From positions 1 to 64,000 of the forward strand of contig CAZYEX010000015.1 of assembly GCA_964646605.1 (NCBI GenBank): DNA of 64,000 nt, written 5' to 3'. This DNA is from SBAX01 sp964646605. Its GTDB lineage: Bacteria > Planctomycetota > Phycisphaerae > UBA1845. Positions 1 to 8,500 of this stretch are shown here, one piece after another (within the stretch, counting starts at the first letter, position 1; each line of letters begins with the position of its first letter). The notes below the pieces were generated by a model. The model worked only from the letters and a program-made list of their open reading frames with translations, did not search any database and had not been told where the DNA came from. The translations under genes were made by a program, and so were the position numbers.

Positions 1-112
1 CCTCGCGGTCCAACCGCGTGTCGCGTGCGCGATACACCTCGCCCATCCCGCCCGCGCCGAGGGGAGCGAGGATGGAATACGGTCCCAGAGTTGCACCGGA
101 CGAAAGCGTCAT
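1..112 (-). CDS. Ser/Thr protein kinase, N-terminal fragment cut by the left window edge
   Basis: Only the first 37 codons are in the window. They read through the glycine-rich ATP loop (LGAGGMGEVYRARD), which matches the same stretch of the three kinases upstream. The ATG at 112 overlaps the stop of the preceding kinase gene in an ATGA arrangement, so it is the next gene of the same minus-strand operon. Whether the C-terminal part is a PD40 propeller or TPR repeats cannot be seen. Confidence 0.85.
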   Translation of the reverse strand, partial: MTLSSGATLGPYSILAPLGAGGMGEVYRARDTRLDRE

Positions 113-2787
113 TTGCGTTTCAGCTCCTCCGGCCAGTTCACAACAAGGTGAATCGGCGAAGCCGTCTCGTCCGTTAGCGGAGTAAGGACGAGGAACCGCT
201 CGCCGTCACGGGCCACGTCGTACCGCCAAATGTCCCCGGATTCGCGAGCCTGGAACAATTGCTGGATTCCGCCGATCTCGAAATGGTCCCCCTCCATGTC
301 CACCTGCGCCGCCATGAGCCAATTGTCCGGCGTGAAGAAGAAAAGCTCCTTCCCGTCGGAGCGCCAGCGCGGTTCCGTTCCTCCTTGCGTGGACACCTGC
401 CACTGACCTCCTGGGTCGGGGAACGGCACGACGTACACCTCGTTGCGGCCGGAGGCGTTGGAAACGTAGGTCACGAAGCGGCCGTCGGGCGAAAACTGGC
501 CCATCGCCTCATCCGCCTTCGTGTCGAGGAAGGGTCGGGGCGTGCGATCTCCCTCGAGCGGGAGCAACCATAGGCCTTGGTTAAGTTCCGTCGACTGGGG
601 CTGGGAAAGGACGAAACGCCCGTCGGGAGACCAGCCTAGTGGTTCGGCCCAGAGATCCGGGAGACTGCCCACCGTCTCCTGGGCACCGGCGCCCGTGGCG
701 GCTTTGATGATGAAATCAGTATGCGGGCCTCGATAGGCTGAAAAGAGAACCCGAGTCCCATCCGGTGACCAGACGGCGTTGGCACTGTCCGCGCGTTCGA
801 AGCTGAATCGCGTGCGCAGTCCTCGCCCAAGGTCATGGAGCCAAACGTCGGACAGCCCGGTCTCCAGGTCCATAATAGAAGTCAGGATCCTTTTGCCGTC
901 TGGGGAAAGTCTGGCGCAGGAACCGAAATAATAGTTTTCCGGGCTGCCGACAGGTTCGAGGCGTTTGCCCGAGCGGTCCATCCAATAAAGCTGAGCCTGA
1001 GTGCTGGCCAAGCCTGTTTGATAGGCCAATAGACCGTTTAGCGAAGCCGAAAACACGCCCAAGCTGAATCGTTCATCCATGAGCAGCTTCTCAATGACGG
1101 GAAGGGCTTCCCCGGTAGTCTGGATTCGATCTGCGTCGAACGGCTGAGCCATGAGAGTTCCCTGTTGGACGAACAGCAGGTGTCCTGACGCGTAGGCGAC
1201 GTTGGACGCCGTATGCACCACGGCGACTCTGTCCATCGAATCGAGCGACCCGACCGTAATCGCCGGTTCCTCGCCTTTACCCGCGCTGGCCCGTCGAACC
1301 AAAAACACAAAGTGGTTTCCGTCCGGCAAAAAATGGGGATATCGATGTGTGCTCTCCTGGCGCTGGGCGTCGATCTTCGTCGCCGGAATCACCGCGCCAC
1401 CATTGGCGGAAACCCGGTACAACGGGCCGGTCCAGTTCGGAGCGAAGACGATGACTCCCTCACGGTTCCACGTCCCGCCCCGGGAGTCGGGTGCGTCCGC
1501 CAAGGTAAAGGGTGGACCGCCGGAAGCGTCAACCTTGATTAGCTTGTGGTCGGCAAAGAATCCGAGGAACCGGCTGTCCGGCGACCAGAACGCCCGTGTC
1601 GCTCCTTCCGTGTCCGGGAGTGCTTTTGCCTCTTGGCTGTCGAGCGACCGGACCCACAGGTGGGTACTTCCTTCGCTCCTGCGTGCCACGAAGGCCAGAC
1701 GTGTTCCATCGGGGGAGATAATGACCGGCCCGGCATGGTTGGCAATCGAGCTTAGTGCCGTGCCCTCCGGTGGAAGTATACTAGCGCGAATCACGCGCGG
1801 CGCATCGGACGGATGACGAAAGCTGATCCATGCCAACGCGATGAGCGCAACCGCGAACAAGCCGACGAGGGTCCACGCGAGGCCCTCACGACGCTTGCGA
1901 CGGGAGACGACGCTGATGGGCGCGCCGGTTTGTGACCCGCTCTCCGTAATCCAGCGCAGTTCGTCGGCCAGGTCGGCGGCGTTCTGCCACCGCGCATCGG
2001 GATCTTTCGCCAGGCACTTCCGCACGAGTCGATCCAGCGCCGGAGGCGTCATGGGTTGAAGTTCGCCGATCGGTCGCGGTTGCGACGACATGATGGAGGC
2101 AATCAGGCTGGCGCGACTGTGACCATCGAACGCCCGCTTGCCGGTAGCCATTTCGTAGAGCACCGCACCGAACGCGAAGATGTCCGTCCGGGCGTCGGCC
2201 TCCGTGCCCTCCAATTGCTCCGGGGCCATGTATTGAAAAGTGCCTACGATCGTGCCTTTGCTCGTAAGCGGCTGCGACACCGTCACGGCGCTGGGGTCGC
2301 TTTCCAGCACGGTCGTGGACTTGGCCAGGCCGAAATCGAGCAGCTTGGCTCCCGATTTCGTCAGCATGATATTGCCGGGCTTCAGGTCACGATGGACGAC
2401 GCCTTTTCGGTGGGCCGCGTCCAACGCCGAGGCGATTTCGACCCCGTGCCTCAACACCTGGTCGATCGGCAATGCGCCTTTCGTCAAGCGTTGGGCCAGC
2501 GTCTCGCCCTCCATCAACTCCATGACAAGGAAGTCGGTTCCGTCGTGGTGCCCGACGTCGTGAAGCGTGCAGATGTTTGGATGGGTCAGTTGGGAGATGG
2601 ACTTGGCCTCGCGCTCGAAGCGTTGTTTGAACTCCGGACTGCGCGAAAGGTGCGCGGGCAGGACCTTGATGGCCACGTCGCGATCGAGCCGCGTGTCCCG
2701 GGCGCGGTAGACCTCGCCCATGCCGCCCGCGCCGAGGGGCGAAAGGATTTCGTAAGGGCCGAGTTTCGCGCCGGACATCAGGCTCAT
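109..2787 (-). CDS. Membrane Ser/Thr protein kinase with PD40 (TolB-like) beta-propeller
   Basis: The 892-residue protein begins with a Hanks-type kinase domain (about residues 12-280). It shows the glycine loop LGAGGMGEVY, the ATP lysine in VAIKVLP, the catalytic HRDLKPGN near residue 131, DFG, and MAPEQ. A basic stretch and one hydrophobic segment (about 303-323) follow. The rest is a run of WD40-like PD40 repeats with the recurring SPDG(T/R) motif, expected to form an extracytoplasmic propeller. Family knowledge suggests ligand sensing by the propeller and cytoplasmic phosphorylation; the ligand is unknown. The start overlaps the stop of the upstream paralogue by four bases (ATGA), which suggests translational coupling. 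The two kinase domains are almost the same sequence, indicating recent gene duplication. Confidence 0.93.
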   Translation of the reverse strand: MSLMSGAKLGPYEILSPLGAGGMGEVYRARDTRLDRDVAIKVLPAHLSRSPEFKQRFEREAKSISQLTHPNICTLHDVGHHDGTDFLVMELMEGETLAQRLTKGALPIDQVLRHGVEIASALDAAHRKGVVHRDLKPGNIMLTKSGAKLLDFGLAKSTTVLESDPSAVTVSQPLTSKGTIVGTFQYMAPEQLEGTEADARTDIFAFGAVLYEMATGKRAFDGHSRASLIASIMSSQPRPIGELQPMTPPALDRLVRKCLAKDPDARWQNAADLADELRWITESGSQTGAPISVVSRRKRREGLAWTLVGLFAVALIALAWISFRHPSDAPRVIRASILPPEGTALSSIANHAGPVIISPDGTRLAFVARRSEGSTHLWVRSLDSQEAKALPDTEGATRAFWSPDSRFLGFFADHKLIKVDASGGPPFTLADAPDSRGGTWNREGVIVFAPNWTGPLYRVSANGGAVIPATKIDAQRQESTHRYPHFLPDGNHFVFLVRRASAGKGEEPAITVGSLDSMDRVAVVHTASNVAYASGHLLFVQQGTLMAQPFDADRIQTTGEALPVIEKLLMDERFSLGVFSASLNGLLAYQTGLASTQAQLYWMDRSGKRLEPVGSPENYYFGSCARLSPDGKRILTSIMDLETGLSDVWLHDLGRGLRTRFSFERADSANAVWSPDGTRVLFSAYRGPHTDFIIKAATGAGAQETVGSLPDLWAEPLGWSPDGRFVLSQPQSTELNQGLWLLPLEGDRTPRPFLDTKADEAMGQFSPDGRFVTYVSNASGRNEVYVVPFPDPGGQWQVSTQGGTEPRWRSDGKELFFFTPDNWLMAAQVDMEGDHFEIGGIQQLFQARESGDIWRYDVARDGERFLVLTPLTDETASPIHLVVNWPEELKRK

Positions 2788-5459
2788 GGGTTCTTCAGCT
2801 CCGCCGGCCAGTTGACCACCAAGGTCAGCGGCGATCCCGACTTCGTCTCCAGCGCCCTCTTAACCAGGAACCTCTGCCCGTCCGGCGCTGCGTCATAGGA
2901 TGAGTCGCCGCCGAAGGATTGGAGTTGAAAGAGCGGTTTCGCTGGTCCAGGCTCGAAGCTCGACTCCTGGGCGACGACCTCGACGGACATCAGCTTCATG
3001 TCGTCCGCAATATAGAAAATCTCTCTTCCGTTACGGTTCCACTGGGGAAGAAACCCGCCCGCCGTCGAAATCTGCCACTTGCGTCCGGATCCTGGGAAGG
3101 GCACGACGAAAATTTCTTGTTGCCCGGACTCGTCGGAGGCATAGACGATCCATCGTCCATCGGGGGAGAAGCGTGCTTCCACTTCATCAAACGGCGTCGC
3201 AACGATGGGGACGAGTTTCAGGTCTCCCGAAGGTTCGAAGACCAAGAGGTCCGCGCTGATCTGCTGCGGCGAGATGGAGGTCACGACAATCCAACGCCCG
3301 TCCTGCGACCAGTCGCAGGGAACACCGTTAAATTCCGACGAAAGGATCGGCTCCTCATTCCCGACGCCGCCGATCGACTTTTGATACAGGATGTACCGAC
3401 CGTTCCGATCGGAGCCGAAAACGAGGCGGCTGCCGTCCGGGGACCAGACGGGGTTTTGGTCCCAGGCCGCCGTAAAGGTGAACCGAGTCCGTAGTCCGCG
3501 GGTCACGTCGATGATCCAGAGGTGCCCCCGCCCGGAGGTCGGGTCAGCGATCGAAACCGCCACAAGCTGCCCGTCGGGCGAGAGTCGGAACGCCCGATAA
3601 AGCGCCGGCTCGCCCAGCGTGCCAAGCTCTTTCCCTTCCCGATCGAACCACACCAATTGAGAGCCAGCGGTCGCGGAACCCGGCTGAAACACGAGGACCC
3701 CGTTTTGCGAAGCGGAGAATACGGCATGAGTATAGGCCCCGTCGAACTGGACCTGCTCGGCGATCGGGAACGCGGCGCCGCCAAGTTCCAGTCGTTCGGC
3801 ATCGAAGGGCTGGGCCATCAGCGTTCCGTCGCGCAAGAAAAGCACGTGGCCGGAGGCGTACGCAGCGTTCGAGCTGACCTGGACCAACCGCTTGTTGGTC
3901 GTCCCATCCAGCGACCCGAGCATGAGGTTATTCTTCTCACTGAACGAAGCGCCGCCTTTGACGCGGATGAAGTAGAGAAAGTGACGCCCGTCGGGGAGGA
4001 AGAAGGGCCAGCGGTGGGTCTCCTCGTCCTCTTTGGCCACGGTCAGGGGCGTGGATTCACCGCCCGCGGACGAGACTCGGTGTATGGCTCCTTCAGATTC
4101 CGGCGTGAACAGGATCAGTCCGTCGCGATTCCAAGTTCCTCCCCGCCCGCTTGTAGCCTTACAGAGCGCCACCGCCGGTCCGCCGGCGGCGTCGATCTTC
4201 TTCAATTTTCCGCCTGCAAAAAATCCTATTGTTTTGCTGTCGTAGGACCAGAAGGGGTAGCGGGCGCCCTCGGTTCCCGGCAAGGGTCGGGCTACGGCTG
4301 AGTCGAGGGGGCGGACGTGAAGTCGATCCGGCCCACTTTCCGGCTTGGCGACGAAGGCCAGTTGCGTTCCGTCCGGCGAGATGCTGACCGGCCCGGAGCC
4401 GCCGGGACCCTGGCCGATGGACAGGAACGGGCTGTTCTCCGGCGCGGGAATGAACGCCCGGACCACGCGGGGTGCGGTCCGCCCGGCGCGGAACGATGCC
4501 ACTGCTTGGTAAACGGCGAGGGCGGCGAATACAACCGCGGCGGACCAGGCGATCCATTCGCGGCGCTTTCGGCGAGACATAGCGACGATCGGCGCTCCGG
4601 TCTGGGATCCGGCGCTGGCAATCCATTCGAGTTGCAGTTTCACATCGTGCGCCGTCTGAATGCGCTCGTCGGAATCTTTGGCCAGACACAGGCGGACCAA
4701 GTGATCCAGCGCCGGCGGCGTCAGGGGTTGCAGTTCACTGATCGCCCGCGGCTGCGAGGACATGATGGAGGCGATCAGGCTCGCCCGGCTGTGACCCTCG
4801 AACGCTCGTTTGCCCGTGGCCATTTCGTAGAGCACTGCGCCGAAGGCGAAAATGTCCGTCCGGGCATCAGCTTCTATGCCTTCCAACTGTTCCGGGGCCA
4901 TATATTGAAAGGTGCCGAGGATCGTCCCTTTGCTCGTTAAGGGTTGGCTGACGGTGACGGCGCTGGGGTCGCTCTCCATGGTCGTGGCCGACTTCGCCAA
5001 CCCAAAGTCCAGCAGCTTCGCCCCGGTCTTGGTGAGCATGACGTTGCCGGGTTTGAGGTCGCGATGGACAACGCCCTTGCGGTGTGCAGCATCGAGCGCG
5101 GAAGCGATCTCGACGCCGTGCGTCAGGACCGCATCCAGCGGCAGCGGCCCCTTGGTTACCCTTTGGGCGACGGTCTCGCCCTCCAGTAATTCCATGACCA
5201 GGTAGTCGGTCCCTTCATGGTGTCCGACGTCGTACAGAGTGCAAATGTTGGAATGGGTTAGTTGCGAGATCGACTTCGCCTCACGCTCGAAGCGCTGCTT
5301 GAACTCCGGACTGCGCGACAGATGCGCCGGCAATACCTTGATCGCCACGTCGCGGTCGAGCCGCGTGTCCCGCGCGCGGTAGACCTCCCCCATCCCGCCC
5401 GCGCCGAGGGGCGAAAGGATTTCGTAAGGGCCGAGCTTTGTGTTCGGAGTCAGGGACAT
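2784..5459 (-). CDS. Membrane Ser/Thr protein kinase with PD40 beta-propeller (paralogue of the next gene)
   Basis: This 891-residue protein has the same plan as its downstream neighbour: kinase domain with all key motifs (glycine loop, VAIK, HRDLKPGN near 131, DFG, APE), a transmembrane helix at about 300-320, then SPDG-containing PD40 repeats to the C-terminus. Identity with the neighbour is very high in the kinase half and clearly lower in the propeller, so the sensor part has diverged while the catalytic part has been kept. It shares an ATGA junction with the downstream copy. A degenerate heptanucleotide array occupies the 63-bp gap upstream. Confidence 0.93.
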   Translation of the reverse strand: MSLTPNTKLGPYEILSPLGAGGMGEVYRARDTRLDRDVAIKVLPAHLSRSPEFKQRFEREAKSISQLTHSNICTLYDVGHHEGTDYLVMELLEGETVAQRVTKGPLPLDAVLTHGVEIASALDAAHRKGVVHRDLKPGNVMLTKTGAKLLDFGLAKSATTMESDPSAVTVSQPLTSKGTILGTFQYMAPEQLEGIEADARTDIFAFGAVLYEMATGKRAFEGHSRASLIASIMSSQPRAISELQPLTPPALDHLVRLCLAKDSDERIQTAHDVKLQLEWIASAGSQTGAPIVAMSRRKRREWIAWSAAVVFAALAVYQAVASFRAGRTAPRVVRAFIPAPENSPFLSIGQGPGGSGPVSISPDGTQLAFVAKPESGPDRLHVRPLDSAVARPLPGTEGARYPFWSYDSKTIGFFAGGKLKKIDAAGGPAVALCKATSGRGGTWNRDGLILFTPESEGAIHRVSSAGGESTPLTVAKEDEETHRWPFFLPDGRHFLYFIRVKGGASFSEKNNLMLGSLDGTTNKRLVQVSSNAAYASGHVLFLRDGTLMAQPFDAERLELGGAAFPIAEQVQFDGAYTHAVFSASQNGVLVFQPGSATAGSQLVWFDREGKELGTLGEPALYRAFRLSPDGQLVAVSIADPTSGRGHLWIIDVTRGLRTRFTFTAAWDQNPVWSPDGSRLVFGSDRNGRYILYQKSIGGVGNEEPILSSEFNGVPCDWSQDGRWIVVTSISPQQISADLLVFEPSGDLKLVPIVATPFDEVEARFSPDGRWIVYASDESGQQEIFVVPFPGSGRKWQISTAGGFLPQWNRNGREIFYIADDMKLMSVEVVAQESSFEPGPAKPLFQLQSFGGDSSYDAAPDGQRFLVKRALETKSGSPLTLVVNWPAELKNP

Positions 5460-5468
5460 ACGGTCGCT

Positions 5469-5503
5469 ATTGTCGATTGATGAGTGCCGGTTGTCGATTG
5501 CCG
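5469..5503. repeat. Degenerate heptanucleotide tandem array
   Basis: Five consecutive 7-bp units (ATTGTCG, ATTGATG, AGTGCCG, GTTGTCG, ATTGCCG) fill most of the gap between two kinase genes. They match the cleaner ten-unit array at 10820-10889. Confidence 0.75.
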
Positions 5504-5522
5504 GGCGGCACGCTTGACGATG

Positions 5523-8500
5523 TCATGGTGTAGGTCGGATGATGGACGGTTCCGCCGGTGCCTTTCGAAGTCGTAGGTCCGGCACGCCGACGCGGCGGAG
5601 CAGGGCCGAATATCGCGGGTCGTCTCGGAGGGGATCCCAGTGCGGCAGCACGCCGAGGAAGATCATCCAAGAGTCGCGGACCTCGCAACCCTTTTCCAGC
5701 CAGATGAGGGCTTGCTCCGTATCGCCCATTCCCATGTACATGGTGGCGATGTCGGTCGGAGGGACATATCGCCATTTGGCGAGTTCCAACCATTCGTCCA
5801 GAAGGGCGCGGGCCTCGGTGTCATGCCCGGTCATAGCCAGTCCATAGGCGAAGTGGGAAACGGCAAACGCGGCGGATCCGCCGAGTTCCTTGGCCTTGCG
5901 CAGGTGGTCGATCGCTTCGTCGTTCCGGCCCATCGCCAGGTTCGCCAAACCGGCGCCTTGTTGCAACCAGGGAAACTCCGGAGCGAACTCGAGGGCTGCA
6001 TTGGTCACGGATAACATCTCGTCCCAGTCGCGTTCCCAGAAATAGATCCACGCCAGGTTGTGGGACAGGATCGGCATGAGCGGATCGAGTTCCACGGCGC
6101 GGCGGAGTTCCGCGCGGGCCTCGGTGAACCGACCGCGTACGCCGACACCGAGCGCATACCATTGATGGACGGTCGCATAGCGAGGATTCAGCTCCATGGC
6201 GCGTCGAAAGTCCTTGTCTGCCAGCTCAAAGGCCCAGTCGCCGTACATTCGAACCATGCCCATGGAGGAATGGGCCTCGGCGAGTTGATCGTCGAGGCGC
6301 ATGGCCTTTTCCGCCGCGGCACGAGCGCGGACGAACGCCTCGCCCGGCGACATCAGTCCGTAGAGAGGCAACAAAGAATAGGTGTCGGCGATTCCGGTTT
6401 GGGCCAAGGCGAAGTTCGGATCGAGCTTCACCGCCTCGCCGAGAAGCCGCATGGCGGAGTCGAACCCCTCCTTGGTCCGCTTGCTCCACCAGAAACGACC
6501 TTGCAAATAGAGGCGGTAGGCTTCGGCGTTGTCGGTGTAACCGCGAGACAGGGTCCGCTGTTCCTCGCCGGTGAGTCGCAAGCGAAGGGCGTCGGTGATG
6601 TCCTTGGCGATGTCGCGCTCGATTTGGACCAAGTCTTCGAGCTTGCGCTGGTAGCGTTCGCCCCAGAGCTGGCGACTCTCCGCGACATCGGTGAGTTCGG
6701 CCTGAATGGTCAAGTTGTCGGCGCGTTTGAGTACCCGGCCGCTGAGAATGGCGGTTGCAGCCAACTGTCGCCCGACCTGAATGGGGTCCAGGCTGCCCTT
6801 GTGGCGGAAGGCGAGGCTGCGGGGAACCGTATCCATTCCCTCGATGCGGGAGAACCCGTTGATGAGCGTTTCGGCGATGCCGTCGCTCAAATAGTCCAGT
6901 TCGCCGTCGCCGGAGTCGTTGGCGAACGGAAGCACCGCGAGTCTGATCTTTTCAGCCGCGGGCCTGCTGGAAGAACCCTTGGACGGAGTCGGCGTCAACG
7001 GCGGCAGGCCGACGCGGCGAACGAGGTCTGCGAAACGCGGATCGCTGCGCATGGGCGCCAGAAGCGGATCGGTCAGCAGGTAGATCAGCCATGTGTCGCG
7101 CTCCTGGCGAGCCCTTTCCAACCAGTCGAACATCCGGTCCCTCTCGTCAAGCCCTGCATGGACGAGAGCAAAACGAGTCGGAGCGACGTACGCTTCTTTC
7201 GGCCGGGCGGCGAATTCGTCGAGGATCCTCCGGGCCTCTTCGGGCTGACCGGCTTTGGCACACATGTAGCCGAGGTAGGCGGCGTACAAAGGCTCGTTGT
7301 TGGAAAATCGGACCGCTTCCCGGGCTTCCGTGATCGCTTCCGCAAGCCGTCCTTGCAGAAACAAAGTTCTCGCCAAGTACATGTGGGCGATGGCGAAATC
7401 GGGACCGAGTTCGAGCGTCTTGCGGAGCCGGGTCTCCGCCTGCTCGAGGTCCCCCGCAAAGTAATGCGCCATGCCGACGCAGGTGCCGATGATGGGCGAA
7501 ATAGGGTCGAGCTCCTGCGCTTTCATGATTTCCTTGATCGCTTCGTCGTGACGGCCCATCCACACAAGATGGACCGCGTACCAGTGGTGCGCCGTCGCGT
7601 AATTGGGGCTTAACGCGATTGCACGCTGGAACTCCCGTTCGGCGGTGGGCCAGTCCCAGTCGTAGGTGCCCGCGATCATCCCCAGTGTGGCGTGTGCCTC
7701 GCCCAGAGACTCGTCCATTTCCAACGCTTTGGCGGCGGCCGCCCGAGCTTTGGGAATCGCTTCGCTGGGTCGCACGGGGGCGTAGTTCGGCATCACCAGG
7801 TAAGCATCCGCCAGTCCCGCGTACGCGAGCGGCCAGTCCGGTTCCAGCGCGACGGCCTGCTCGAAGTACTCGACCGCTTTTTGGAGACCGTCGGACGTGC
7901 GTTTGTTCCAATAGAACCGACCCTTCAGATAGGCCTCGTGAGCCGCGGGGTTGATGGTGCGGGCGCGGGCGGAGGTCGAAACGGCCCCGGGGAGCAGTTC
8001 AACGGTCAGCGATCCGGCGACGCGTTCGGCGACGTCGCTTTGCAAGGCGAAAATATCCTTGAGATCGCGCTCGTAGTTCTCCGCCCAAAGATGCGTTTGG
8101 TCGCTCACCGCAATGAGCTGGGCGGTGATCCGCACGCGATCGCCGGCTCGGCGGACGCTGCCCTCGACGACGTAGGCGACGCCCAACTCTCGACCGATCG
8201 CGTCGACGGTTTTCGCGGTGTTCTTGTAGTGCATCGCGGAGGTGCGGGCGATGACGCCCAGCTTCTTGGGATTGATTCGGCCCAGTTGGGAGATCATTTC
8301 CTCGGTCAACCCGTCGCTGAAATAATCCTGCTCCGGGTCGCGGCTAAGGTTCTCGAACGGCAGGACGGCCAGCATGATCTTTCCAGCGGGGGGCTTGCTG
8401 GAAGAGGTCGCGGACGGCAACGGCGCCAACGGCGGCAACCCGACGCGGCGGACGAGGTCGGTGAAACGGGGATCGGTGCGCAATTCCGCCAGAAGCGGGT

